The position numbers and the translations under genes were made by a program. The notes beneath the pieces were generated by a model that was given only the letters and a program-made list of their open reading frames with translations, was not told the DNA's origin and did no database searches. 64,000 nt of DNA, from contig CAVQEK010000013.1 of the NCBI GenBank assembly GCA_963711495.1, forward strand, positions 1,178,001-1,242,000. Direction: 5' to 3'. Origin of the DNA: CAVQEK01 sp963711495 (GTDB lineage Bacteria > Bacteroidota > Bacteroidia > Cytophagales > Cyclobacteriaceae). Position 1 is the first letter of the stretch. Every line of letters begins with the position of its first letter. This document shows, one piece after another, positions 49,913-60,400 of the stretch.

Positions 49913-51703
49913 TTACATTCTTTCTGGAACTTTGATTCCTAATAAACCCATTGCGCTTTCAATTGTTTTGGCGACTTGGGATGAGAACAAAATTCTGAAT
50001 CTCCTTAGCGTTTCCAGGTTTTCACCAAATATGGAAACTTCAGTATAAAAGCGATTATATTCCTTTGCCAATTCAAAAACATATTGGGCCACTTGCGATG
50101 GAGAAAAGTTGTCAGATGCATCGCGAAGCATGGTTTTATAGCCATTGAGCAGTTGGATCACTGTGATTTCTGATTCGTGCAACTGACCAATGGTTTTAAA
50201 TTCTACATCCCGATAATTTATTCCCATCTCATTGGCTTTTCTTAAGATGGCAGAAATGCGTGCATAAGTGTATTGAACAAATGGCCCCGTATAACCGTGA
50301 AACTGGATGGATTCTTCAGGATTGAAAAGCATCCTTTTTTTGGGGTCTACTTTCAGGAGATAAAATTTGAGGGCGCCCAAAGCAAGTGTTTCATATAATT
50401 CCCTGGCTTGTTCCTCATCGAACCCTTCAATTTTTCCCAGTTCTTCAGTGTGCCTTCTGGCGGTTTCCACCATTTCATCCATCAGATCATCAGCATCAAC
50501 CACAGTCCCTTCTCTGGATTTCATCTTGCCACTGGGGAGGTCCACCATGCCATACGACAGATGGTAAAGTCCATTGCTGTAGGTACGCTGTAGTTTTTTG
50601 AGAATGGTGAACAGCACTTCGAAGTGATAGTCCTGTTCATTGCCAACCACATAAATGGATTTGTCACATCGGTAATCTTGAAATTTAAGATCGGCAGTTC
50701 CCAGGTCCTGCGTCATATATACGGAAGTTCCGTCCGATCGAAGCAATAATTTTTGATCCAAGCCTTCATCCTCCAGATCAACCCATACCGAACCGTCGTC
50801 TTTGGTAAAAAATAGCTTTTTCTCCAGTCCTTCCTGTACCACGGCTTTTCCTAGCAGGTATGTTTCTGATTCATGATAAATTTTGTCGAAAGCGACGCCC
50901 ATCCGGCGATAAGTTTCTTCAAAACCATCATAAACCCAGCCATTCATTTTTTTCCAGAGCTCCACGACTTCAGGATCGCCTTTTTCCCAGGAAATGAGCA
51001 TTTGTTGGGCTTCTTTGATCAATGGGGCTTCCTTTGCTGCTTCTTCTTTGGACAATCCCTGGTTTATGAGTGATTCTATTTGTTTTTTGTATTCCTGGTC
51101 AAATTTCACATAATAGTTACCGATGAGATGATCACCCTTTATGCCTGCGGATTCGGGCGTTTCATTTAGGCCAAACTTCTGATAGGCCAGCATCGATTTG
51201 CAAATGTGAATACCACGGTCGTTGACCAGATTCACTTTCACAACATCGTAGCCGGCAGCATTTAAAATACTGGCCACAGAAAATCCAAGAAAATTATTTC
51301 TTAAGTGACCGAGATGAAGTGGTTTGTTGGTGTTGGGGGAAGAAAATTCAATGACGACCAATTGGTCTTTTGGATCCAATGCGCCATAATTTGCATCTTC
51401 TGCAAGTGCTTTGAAAGTTTCCAGCCAGGCATTATGACTGATTACCATATTCAAAAATCCTTTGACAACATTGAATTTTTCCAAAAGATCGGTGTGATCC
51501 TGGATATATTGACCGATTGATTGTGCCGTATCCTCTGGTTTTTTTCTTGAAAATTTCAGAAAGGGGAATACCACCAGGGTGTAGTTGCCCTCAAATTCTT
51601 TATTGGTTGGTTGTAAAGCAAGATCAGCAGGATTGATTTCATGGTTGAAATTAGCTTTGAATGCCTCGGCAATCGCCTGTTTCAATTGATGTTCTAAATT
51701 CAT
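49913..51703 (-). CDS. argS: Arginyl-tRNA synthetase
   Basis: A class Ia synthetase of about 596 residues. It has the HIGH motif as HLGH in NTNKPLHLGHLRNNFLG and a KMSKS-like GKMKSREGTVVDADDL. The N-terminal Add1 domain (LEHQLKQAIAEAF) and the C-terminal anticodon-binding DALR domain (YNRFYTEVSIFG) are complete. The frame is open for 27 codons upstream, but ATG 51703 gives the standard N-terminus. It leads an operon with GPx and menA. Confidence 0.95.
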   Translation of the reverse strand: MNLEHQLKQAIAEAFKANFNHEINPADLALQPTNKEFEGNYTLVVFPFLKFSRKKPEDTAQSIGQYIQDHTDLLEKFNVVKGFLNMVISHNAWLETFKALAEDANYGALDPKDQLVVIEFSSPNTNKPLHLGHLRNNFLGFSVASILNAAGYDVVKVNLVNDRGIHICKSMLAYQKFGLNETPESAGIKGDHLIGNYYVKFDQEYKKQIESLINQGLSKEEAAKEAPLIKEAQQMLISWEKGDPEVVELWKKMNGWVYDGFEETYRRMGVAFDKIYHESETYLLGKAVVQEGLEKKLFFTKDDGSVWVDLEDEGLDQKLLLRSDGTSVYMTQDLGTADLKFQDYRCDKSIYVVGNEQDYHFEVLFTILKKLQRTYSNGLYHLSYGMVDLPSGKMKSREGTVVDADDLMDEMVETARRHTEELGKIEGFDEEQARELYETLALGALKFYLLKVDPKKRMLFNPEESIQFHGYTGPFVQYTYARISAILRKANEMGINYRDVEFKTIGQLHESEITVIQLLNGYKTMLRDASDNFSPSQVAQYVFELAKEYNRFYTEVSIFGENLETLRRFRILFSSQVAKTIESAMGLLGIKVPERM

Positions 51704-51882
51704 CGATGTGGTATTATTCCTAAAGATTTTCCTTTTAAAAGGCCATAATTTTTTCGGATTGCAAAGATTGTAAAATAAAAACAATAAAGCATCGGGAGGA
51801 ATTTAAATTGTACACTAAGGAATATTGGGGTTATACCATTTTTATAATTTTATCTATTGGTACATTGACTTCTTTTTTGACC

Positions 51883-52413
51883 TCATGTCATCAATCCTGC
51901 CTCGGGCCTTATGAAAATATTTACGGCTTCCAACAGATTGTTCGCCCGGTTTGGGGCAATGGTCTCTTCAGCAGCATCATGTTGTATCTTAATGATTTTT
52001 AGATCCATTGCGTTTCCGCATTCCATATCTCTTTCCCGGTCGCCCGCAAACCAGGATGTCGTCGGATCAATGTTGAATCGTGCCATCGCTTTTTCGATCA
52101 TCAAAGTATCGGGTTTTCGACTGATTGAATTGCTGAAAGCAGGATGATAAGGAGAATAATAAATCGCATCGATCAAATGGCCGGTTGCTTCCATCATATA
52201 TTCATGACATGCATTCATTTGTTCTCTGGTATAAACACCTTTGGTAATACCCGCCTGATTGGTTATGACTATGGCCAAATATCCGAGTTCTTTGATTAGT
52301 TTTATTGCCTCAGTGACTCCGGAGATCAATTTAAAATCTTCCAGCCGGTAAGTGTAGTCACCTCTTTCTTCATTGATCACGCCATCCCGGTCAAGAAACA
52401 CGCATTTATTCAT
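51883..52413 (-). CDS. HAD-IIIA phosphatase (GmhB-like)
   Basis: About 176 residues: CVFLDRDGVINEERGDYTY is the HAD motif I with both Asp, VITNQAGITKG is motif II and WFAGDRERDMECG is motif IV. The KP of motif III lies in SRKPDTLMIEKA. It resembles D-glycero-D-manno-heptose-1,7-bisphosphate 7-phosphatase, with a role in heptose synthesis for LPS or a related sugar. It lacks the usual Cys-rich zinc loop in full, so the substrate is not certain. ATG 52413 is the natural start. Confidence 0.8.
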   Translation of the reverse strand: MNKCVFLDRDGVINEERGDYTYRLEDFKLISGVTEAIKLIKELGYLAIVITNQAGITKGVYTREQMNACHEYMMEATGHLIDAIYYSPYHPAFSNSISRKPDTLMIEKAMARFNIDPTTSWFAGDRERDMECGNAMDLKIIKIQHDAAEETIAPNRANNLLEAVNIFIRPEAGLMT

Positions 52414-52558
52414 AGCTGATGGGACAAGTACACAAGTACAATTTAATATCATGAAATTTCTCATTTCTCGCAAAACAATAATATTTTTATGATCCTACCG
52501 TTGGATTTGAAATTTTTTTCAATTTTTACGGGGTTTTATAGGACATCTATTTTAATAA

Positions 52559-53296
52559 GTGGTGAGCGACTGTTTAATCATAATTCCAACGTACAACGAA
52601 AAAGAGAATATCAAGTCTATTATTGTGGCCATACTTTCCTTAGAAAAGGATTTTCACATACTGGTTATCGATGACAATTCTCCGGACGGCACGGCTGGCA
52701 TTGTGCGTGATCTCCAGCATCATTTCAAAGGGCATATCCATTTGATTTGTCGTGAAGGCAAATTGGGACTGGGTACCGCCTATATTGAAGGGTTTAAATT
52801 CGCGCTTGAACATGGTTATGAATACATATTTGAGATGGATGCTGATTTTTCACACAATCCAAATGACCTGATCAAATTGTACGGGGCTTGTCATGATCGC
52901 GGTTACGATCTGGCGGTGGGTTCCCGCTATGCATCAGGAGTAAATGTTGTGAATTGGCCCATGGGTCGCGTGTTAATGTCATATTTTGCCAGTATATACG
53001 TACAGGTCGTAACGGGCATGCCCATCAAAGATTCTACTGCAGGATTTAAATGTTATCGGCGGAAAGTGCTGGAAACCATCGATCTCGACAGAATTAAATT
53101 TACCGGTTATGCCTTTCAGATCGAAATGAAATTTATCACCTGGAAATTTGGCTTTAAAATCAAAGAAATACCAATCATCTTCACCAACAGGACGCTTGGG
53201 GTTTCCAAAATGTCCAGCGGGATCTTCAGTGAAGCCTTCTTTGGTGTGATGATCATGAAATTACGCAGTTTTTTTAAAACCTATCAGCGGGCCTAA
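52559..53296 (+). CDS. Polyprenol-phosphate mannosyltransferase-like GT2 enzyme
   Basis: The 245-residue GT2 protein has CLIIIPTYNEKENI, VIDDNSPDGTAG, EMDADFSHNP (metal-binding DxD) and STAGFKCYRRKVLE, the pattern of dolichol/polyprenol monophosphomannose synthases. It lacks a membrane domain, like the DPM1 type. It starts at one of two adjacent GTG codons (52559 or 52562). It would use GDP-mannose, which manC in this window makes. Its end overlaps by 4 bases the end of the convergent permease gene. Confidence 0.88.
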   Translation: MVSDCLIIIPTYNEKENIKSIIVAILSLEKDFHILVIDDNSPDGTAGIVRDLQHHFKGHIHLICREGKLGLGTAYIEGFKFALEHGYEYIFEMDADFSHNPNDLIKLYGACHDRGYDLAVGSRYASGVNVVNWPMGRVLMSYFASIYVQVVTGMPIKDSTAGFKCYRRKVLETIDLDRIKFTGYAFQIEMKFITWKFGFKIKEIPIIFTNRTLGVSKMSSGIFSEAFFGVMIMKLRSFFKTYQRA

Positions 53297-54552
53297 TCAA
53301 AACGGATTGATTTGATGGGATTCATTCTGCTGATGATCAGCGTTGGGATGATCAGTACCATCGACACGACCACAAAAGTGAGAATATTCAATAAAATAAT
53401 GATTTCCCAATCCCAGTTGATCGGCACAAAAGCCATATAATAAGTTTTTGCATCCAGACGGAATATTTTGAATTTTTCCTGCAAAAGCCCAAAGCCAATA
53501 CCAATGATATTGCCAATCAAGAGGCCTTTCAAGATCAACAACATACCGTTGTAAATAAAGATTTTCCTGATGACCTTGTTTGGTGAACCCAATGCTTTCA
53601 ATGTTCCAATCATATTGGTACGTTCCATGATCAGGATCAACAGGATTGAAACCATGTTGAAGCACGCTACGAATAAGGTAAGACTCAGGAAGATCACCAC
53701 ATTCCGGTTGAGCAGGGACAGCCAATCGAATATCTCAACGTATTTGTCATTGATTTTCTCAACATATTGATCATAATCTACGATGTCGTAAACCTTCTGC
53801 TGGTATTGATCAATTCTGTTGAAATTGTCAACAAAAATCTCAAAGCCGCCAACCAGTGAATCAGGCCAGTTATTGATTTTCTGAATGAGTTTAAGATCGC
53901 AGAGAACCATTTTCTCATCAAAATCTTCCATGCCTGTCTCATAGATCCCGGTCACCGTAAGCTTTCGGAAACGCACTGGATTTTGAATAAAAAAAACAAT
54001 GGCATCATCACCTAATTTGAGGTTCAGTTTAGAGGCGATTAGGCTACTGATGACCATATCCTTGGAATCGGTAGAATCATTGAAATGAATGAAATCGCCC
54101 TCCTTCATGTTTGGTTTAAAGCGTTTCATATCAAAATTGGTCGTAACCCCTTTCAACAAAATTCCAAGTACCTCGTCATTCGCCTTCATCAGTCCGGGTT
54201 TGTGGGCATAGGTTTGCACATGGGTGATGAAGTCATATTTTTTATAATTGTGTGCTAGTTTGGAATAACGGGAAATGGGTTCTTCCTCGTAGGATTGGTT
54301 CAGGTTGAATTTGGTGACTTCCAAATGACCGCCGAAGCTGATCATTTTGTCCTGGATTTTATCCTGAAAGCCTTTTAGAATGATGAAAGAAACAATCATA
54401 ATGCCTAAACCTATTCCAATACTGGCGATGGCAATTTTGTGGATCATGCCAGAAAATGTATTGGTTTTGGTGCTGCTGATTCTTTTCGATATAAAATAAG
54501 ATAGGTTCAAGATAATTTTTAAATTTAGCCGAATGTGACGTTCTGACTGCAA
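53293..54552 (-). CDS. LolC/LolE-type ABC transporter permease
   Basis: The 419-residue protein has four membrane spans: one near the N-terminus (IASIGIGLGIMIVSFIILKG), a periplasmic MacB-like domain, then three C-terminal spans of the FtsX fold (VVIFLSLTLFVACFNMVSILL, GMLLILKGLLIGNIIGIGFG). The pattern fits lipoprotein-releasing permeases. No ATPase is adjacent. The start may be inside the first 35 residues; the N-terminal LNLSYFISKRISS is typical, so the true start is at or near 54552. Confidence 0.85.
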   Translation of the reverse strand: MQSERHIRLNLKIILNLSYFISKRISSTKTNTFSGMIHKIAIASIGIGLGIMIVSFIILKGFQDKIQDKMISFGGHLEVTKFNLNQSYEEEPISRYSKLAHNYKKYDFITHVQTYAHKPGLMKANDEVLGILLKGVTTNFDMKRFKPNMKEGDFIHFNDSTDSKDMVISSLIASKLNLKLGDDAIVFFIQNPVRFRKLTVTGIYETGMEDFDEKMVLCDLKLIQKINNWPDSLVGGFEIFVDNFNRIDQYQQKVYDIVDYDQYVEKINDKYVEIFDWLSLLNRNVVIFLSLTLFVACFNMVSILLILIMERTNMIGTLKALGSPNKVIRKIFIYNGMLLILKGLLIGNIIGIGFGLLQEKFKIFRLDAKTYYMAFVPINWDWEIIILLNILTFVVVSMVLIIPTLIISRMNPIKSIRFD

Positions 54553-54567
54553 AATAAAAAATATAGT

Positions 54568-55755
54568 ATGAAACGGATCATCTTGGGCATTACATTTTTA
54601 AGTGTTTTTATTTTTTTGGCCTGCCATGCAGGGAATCGGGAAAATCATCAGGTGGAATCTTCCTTAAAAGTTGGCGCCGAAAGGAGTGCGATCTATTTGC
54701 CTTTGCTACAGGGCAAAAAAGTTGGTGTTGTTGTCAATAATACTTCCATGGTCGGCGAGCAACACCTGGTTGATTTCCTTAAAGAACATCAAATTGACGT
54801 GGCCACCATATTTGCACCTGAACATGGATTTCGCGGTAAGACAGATGCCGGAGAACAATTCGCCAACACTGTGGATCAACAAACTGGTATACCGATCATT
54901 TCGTTGTATGGAAGCACCAAAAAACCAACACCTGAAATGATAGATTCCCTGGATGTGTTGGTTTTTGATATTCAGGATGTTGGTGCTCGTTTCTATACCT
55001 ATATAAGTACCATGCAGTATGTGATGGAGGCTTGTGCGGAAAACAACAAGAAGATGATTGTGTTGGACAGGCCAAATCCCAATGGGTTTTATTTAGATGG
55101 TCCGGTTCTCAATCCTCAGTTCAAATCGTTTGTTGGACTGAATCCCATACCCGTTGTTTATGGAATGACATTAGGGGAACTGGCCAAGATGATCAATGGC
55201 GAAGGATGGCTGGCCAATGGTGTACAATGCGATTTGCAGGTGGTGCCAGTCGAACATTACGATCACAATGTACATTATTCCCTGCCGATTCCCCCTTCTC
55301 CAAATTTGCCAAATGACCAGTCCGTCAATTTATATCCCTCGTTGTGTTTATTTGAAGGTACAGCGATGAGTGTTGGTCGCGGCACGTATTTTCCGTTTCA
55401 GGTAATCGGCTATCCTGACTCTGTATTCGGAGATTTCACATTTACTCCTCAACCCATTGTAGGGATGGATAAAGATCCGAAGTTGAAAGGGCAAAAGTGT
55501 TTTGGCGTTGATCTTCGGAATGCTCCTGAACTGAATCATTTCTCGTTGGAGGTTTTAATTAACTTCTATAAAAAGTGGCAAAATGAGGGGGATTTCTTTA
55601 CCAGTTATTTCAATACGCTGGCAGGAAATGATCAACTAAAACAACAAATAATATCCGGCATGAGTGAAGCGGCAATTCGGGCAACCTGGCAGGAAGACCT
55701 GGGGATATTCAAACAAAAACGAAATAAATATTTACTTTATCCTGATTTTGAATAA
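54568..55755 (+). CDS. NamZ/DUF1343-family exo-beta-N-acetylmuramidase lipoprotein
   Basis: The 395-residue protein has a lipobox (FIFLAC) and DUF1343 motifs: FAPEHGFRGKTDAGE, DVLVFDIQDVGARFYTY, VLDRPNPNG and ERSAIYLPLLQGKKVG. Members now classed as GH171 release MurNAc from peptidoglycan ends. The Glu in PEHGFRG is the predicted catalytic residue. It lies divergently beside the permease, 15 bases away. Confidence 0.88.
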   Translation: MKRIILGITFLSVFIFLACHAGNRENHQVESSLKVGAERSAIYLPLLQGKKVGVVVNNTSMVGEQHLVDFLKEHQIDVATIFAPEHGFRGKTDAGEQFANTVDQQTGIPIISLYGSTKKPTPEMIDSLDVLVFDIQDVGARFYTYISTMQYVMEACAENNKKMIVLDRPNPNGFYLDGPVLNPQFKSFVGLNPIPVVYGMTLGELAKMINGEGWLANGVQCDLQVVPVEHYDHNVHYSLPIPPSPNLPNDQSVNLYPSLCLFEGTAMSVGRGTYFPFQVIGYPDSVFGDFTFTPQPIVGMDKDPKLKGQKCFGVDLRNAPELNHFSLEVLINFYKKWQNEGDFFTSYFNTLAGNDQLKQQIISGMSEAAIRATWQEDLGIFKQKRNKYLLYPDFE

Positions 55756-55830
55756 TACCAAACTTGGGGCCCCGTATTTAGTTTTATTCTAAAAACGCAT
55801 TAAATTCATAATAATATTACCAGAAAACCA

Positions 55831-56751
55831 GTGATGAGGGATTTGCGAATAATTTTTATGGGCACACCGGAATTCGCGGTGGCAAGCTTGCAGAAGATCA
55901 TCCAACATGGATATCAGGTGGTGGCGGTGATCACTGCGCCGGACAAACCGCAGGGCAGAGGTCAAAAATTATCATTTTCGCCCGTGAAGGAAGAAGCAAT
56001 CAAAAATGGCACCCCAGTGCTTCAGCCCACCAATCTAAAAGATCCCGCATTTGTCGAAGAATTGAAAAGTTACCAAGCCAATTTACTAGTTGTTGTTGCC
56101 TTTCGTATGCTGCCGGAAGTGGTTTGGTCCATGCCTCAATATGGGACATTCAATCTGCATGCCTCGCTTTTGCCGCAATATCGCGGCGCAGCTCCAATTA
56201 ACTGGGCCATTATCAATGGCGAAACTGAAACGGGTGTCACTACATTTTTTATTCGACATGAAATAGATACGGGAAATATTATTTTGCAGGAAAAAGAACC
56301 TATTTCTTCTGACGATGATGCCGGCAGTTTATATGAGCGATTAATGTTTAAGGGCGCTGACCTTGTTTTAAAGACTGTAGAAGTCATTGAAGCCGATGAT
56401 TATGTATTAAAAACCCAGAAAGAGACTTTAAAACTAAAACCAGCGCCGAAGATTTTTAAAGAAGATTGTCAAATTGACTGGTCCCGGGATACTGAAAAAG
56501 TATATAATTTTGTTCGGGGCTTATCACCATATCCAACTGCCTGGAGCATCTGGAATAATCTGATCTACAAAATATATCGGGTTTCACCTTCTTCAGTGAA
56601 TATCGATGGAACCCCAGGCACTTTCCGGTCAGATGGTAAAAATTTTCTAATGGTAAAAACGGGTAACGGTGCAGTCAATGTGGAGGAATTACAGGTACAG
56701 GGAAAGAAGCGCATGACAATTGATGAATTTTTGAGAGGAAACAAACTATGA
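55831..56751 (+). CDS. fmt: Methionyl-tRNA formyltransferase
   Basis: The 306-residue protein has FMGTPEFAVASL, TAPDKPQGRGQKL, FNLHASLLPQYRGAAPINWAI (catalytic Asn-His) and the TGVTTFFI strand, followed by the C-terminal OB-fold domain (FVRGLSPYPTAWS). It formylates initiator Met-tRNA. Overlaps folA by 4 bases. Confidence 0.95.
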   Translation: MMRDLRIIFMGTPEFAVASLQKIIQHGYQVVAVITAPDKPQGRGQKLSFSPVKEEAIKNGTPVLQPTNLKDPAFVEELKSYQANLLVVVAFRMLPEVVWSMPQYGTFNLHASLLPQYRGAAPINWAIINGETETGVTTFFIRHEIDTGNIILQEKEPISSDDDAGSLYERLMFKGADLVLKTVEVIEADDYVLKTQKETLKLKPAPKIFKEDCQIDWSRDTEKVYNFVRGLSPYPTAWSIWNNLIYKIYRVSPSSVNIDGTPGTFRSDGKNFLMVKTGNGAVNVEELQVQGKKRMTIDEFLRGNKL

Positions 56752-57239
56752 TCAAGGCAATAATGGCAGCCGTAGCTCAAAACGGAGTAATAGGGCGTGA
56801 TAATGATTTGGTGTGGCATCTGCCGGCCGATCTTAAACACTTCAGGGAAACTACGTCCGGACACTATGTTATAATGGGGAGGAAAACTTATGAATCTATG
56901 GGCACCCCTTTGGTGAAAAGACTCAATATTGTTGTTACACGGAATCCGGACTATTATGCGGAAGGTGTCGTTGTTATGTCCGGTTTGAAACCCGCCCTGG
57001 AATTTGCTGAAAAACAGGGACAAAAAATGGTTTTCATCCTGGGTGGAGGCGAGATTTATAAACAGGCGATTTCTGTAGCAGATAAAATGTATATTACCGA
57101 AATACAGGCCACTTTCGAGGGAGATACGTACTTTCCACCCATCGAGGCTGAACATTGGCAGGAAATAGAACGGCAGGATTTTGATGCAGATGAATTGAAT
57201 AAGTATGCTTATTCCTTTGTTGAGTACCGAAAGAAATAA
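56748..57239 (+). CDS. folA: Dihydrofolate reductase
   Basis: The 163-residue DHFR has AAVAQNGVIGRDNDLVWHLPADL, GRKTYESMG and FILGGGEIYKQAI, and ends at YSFVEYRKK. The key Asp is in LPADLKHF. It reduces dihydrofolate and so links to the folate-dependent Fmt gene with which it is translationally coupled. Confidence 0.95.
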   Translation: MIKAIMAAVAQNGVIGRDNDLVWHLPADLKHFRETTSGHYVIMGRKTYESMGTPLVKRLNIVVTRNPDYYAEGVVVMSGLKPALEFAEKQGQKMVFILGGGEIYKQAISVADKMYITEIQATFEGDTYFPPIEAEHWQEIERQDFDADELNKYAYSFVEYRKK

Positions 57240-57434
57240 AAAGTTGAATATTATTCACATTTTATTTTTTTACCAGTAATTATCACTCTGTTTTTCAATT
57301 AATATTAATTTAATTAAAACATTACACTTCGGATATTACCAGACTTTATGCGGGTTACAAGCGGGATACTTGTTATATCAAATTTTGAAAAGTAATTTTC
57401 ATTCATAGATAGAAACTTATTATTTTTTAAGAAG

Positions 57435-60400
57435 ATGAGCGGGGCTAGGATTTTTTTGTTGCTGATCTTAGGTGTTGGTATTGGGATTAATCCATCAAAA
57501 GGTCAATCAGATAACAGTGTAAATTATTCCAAAGAGTACGTTGGAAAGAAAATCGTAAAGGATGTTATCATTGTAAAATTAAAGGGGGATCATTTTGCAC
57601 AAAGTGATGCACGTGTTGCAATTGATTCCGATCACGGTTTGAGCGATGTCCTGAAGCAGGCAGGATCCAGTCAATACAGACAACTTTTTCCACCAAGAAC
57701 TTCTGAAAATTCAAGGACGTCAAATGCGAAAGTCGATCTTACCGGGATTTACCAGATTAATTTACCGCAGGGCACAGATATTTGGCAAACACTGAAGAAA
57801 TTACAGGATTCCGGAGCGGTAGAATATGCAGAACCACTGTATCAAAATCTGCCCTTGGATATTCCGCTTGATCCCCTTGCCATAGACAATAGCGGCCAGC
57901 AGAACCACCTCGGACAAATCAAAGCTTACGATGCCTGGGAGATTGAAACCGGTGATACGACCATAGTCGTTGGTATTGTCGATACCGGGGTAAATTATAA
58001 TCATCCCGATCTCAAGGGTAATTTGGCCTTAAACTATGCCGATCCCATAAATGGTATCGATGATGATCACGATGGATATGTCGATAATTATTTGGGCTGG
58101 GATGTCGGGGACAATGACAAAGATCCAATAACCGTTACCAATGGACATGGCAGTTCAGTGGCCGGTTTGAGTTCGGCCATGACGGACAATTATATCGGCA
58201 TTGCGGGCACCGGATATAAAAGCAGATATTTACCCATAAAAGCGTATGCAGAGAGTTCAACTTCCATGATTAATGAATATCTCGGTGTGGTGTATGCCGC
58301 CAATCATGGTTGCAAAGTGATCAATCTCAGTTGGGGCGGGGTTGAGGCCTCCTCCAAATTTGGCCAGGACGTGATTAATTACGCAGTGCTTGACCGCGAT
58401 GCGGTGGTAATAGCCGCTGCCGGCAACACACACGACAATTTGAATTTTTATCCGGCTTCTTTTAACAATGTACTTTCTGTGGGTGCCACAGATGATCAGG
58501 ATAATCTGGCTTCCTGGGCGACTTATAGCTACAACATCGACATGATGGCCCCTGGAAATAATGTGCTTTCCACAGATAATAAGGATGGCTATGCCCGTGA
58601 ACTGGGATCATCATTTGCGGCACCTCAGGTATCCGGGGCCGCGGCACTGGTGAGACATCATTTTCCACAGTTAACCGCCCAGCAAGTCATGGAACAGTTG
58701 CGGGTAACTGCTGATGACATTTACGATGTGGGATCCAATGGTGACTACCGGGGCATGCTGGGTAAAGGAAGGTTAAATATGTATCGTGCACTGACCGATA
58801 CGGTTTCACCTTCTATCCGAATAGCCAATATTGACCATAATGGAAATTTCGGAACCCTGATCTTTCCCGGTGATACCGTGAATATTTATTCAACATTCAA
58901 TAATTATCTGCGAAAAGCATCGAATGTGAATGTTGCCCTCAGTAGTCCTGATCCAACCTTACAAATCAATAGTCAGGATTTTAATATTGGTAGTATCGGG
59001 ACCTTTGCCTCCGTAAACAATAATGATCATCCGTTCACTTTTATAGTTCCCCGGGACGCACAACCTGGTCAAAAGATGGTTTTCAGATTGGATTTCAATA
59101 ATACAAATTATGATGATTTTCAATATTTTGAAATAAATACAACCCCTGACGCCTTTGAATTTGCTGTCGATTCGACGGTACTCACCATTGGAAGTGATGG
59201 TGACATGGGGTTTAACTATCAGGATTTGCACAGTGGTGTGGGCATGAAGTTCAAAGAGCGGGTGGTGGCCAACTGGCTGGGTTTGGTTATTGCAAAAGAC
59301 GCCGAACATGTTTCGGATAATATTATCAGTAATTTTAGGACGAGAACCATCGATCATGATTTTCAGTCGATTGAATATGCCAGGTTATACAATGATACAC
59401 CTGCAGATGAAGAGGCAAGGTCAGTGTTTGAAGAAAATGATAGTCTGTCTAATAGACTTGGGGTAAAGGTCGAGCAGAAAACACTGGGCTGGAAAAATCC
59501 GGATCACGATAATTTCATCATCATGGAATACCGGTTGACGAATATGACTGATTCATCCATGACCGGGTTGGATGTAGGATTATTTGCAGACTGGGATTTG
59601 AATAATTTTCAGCATAATGCGGTGGAATGGGACGGTGAACATGCAATGGGCTACACTTTTGACAAAGATTTGGGAGATCTGTATGCAGGTATGGCTATTT
59701 TGTCCGGTGAAGGTGAACCGGCTTTTCATGCCATTGATAAGGAAGCCTTTGACGGCAATACGGCAGAAATCCAGGATGTGATGGATGACGCCAAGAAATA
59801 TGAGTTTCTTTCCAATGGACTGTCGAAGGTTGACGCCGGTCAGGCAGGTGGCGGTAATGATGTAGCCCAAATGATAGGCTTGAATGGAATAGCATTGAAT
59901 GCTAAACAAAGCAAAAAAGCAGCCTTTGTATTTTTATTGGGGAATAGTAAAGATGAATTGGTGCAAAATCTTTTGGCTGCACAAGCTAAATACAATGAAT
60001 ACATCAGTAATCCGCACATCGACAGGGTGTTATTTGGATGCAAGGGACAAACGGTGACCATTCAGCAAGATTCATTAAATGGTCTTGAGATCTACAAGGA
60101 TGTTCAACTTACGCAGCTTTTGGATAGCGGATCGGCTTATACAACTCCACCGGTTGAGAATGAGCAGACATACTATATCGTAAAAACGGTCAATGGTTAT
60201 CGCTCCGACGTGAGCAGAATTTTGGTAAAAACAAAAGATCCCATTGCAAAATTTAAGATCCCGGCAGACACCTTATACACCGATGCCGGAACACCAGCGC
60301 GATTGAGTATTACCGATCAAAGTACCAATACTGATTCATGGTACTGGGATTTTGGCAATAAATATGGCAGCACCGTTCAAAACCCAAGCACGACTTATCA

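Noticed and set aside
51808..52002. A 64-codon plus-strand frame with a lipoprotein-like start (TLTSFLTSC)
   Set aside because: Non-ATG start, and most of it overlaps the end of the well-supported HAD phosphatase on the other strand.
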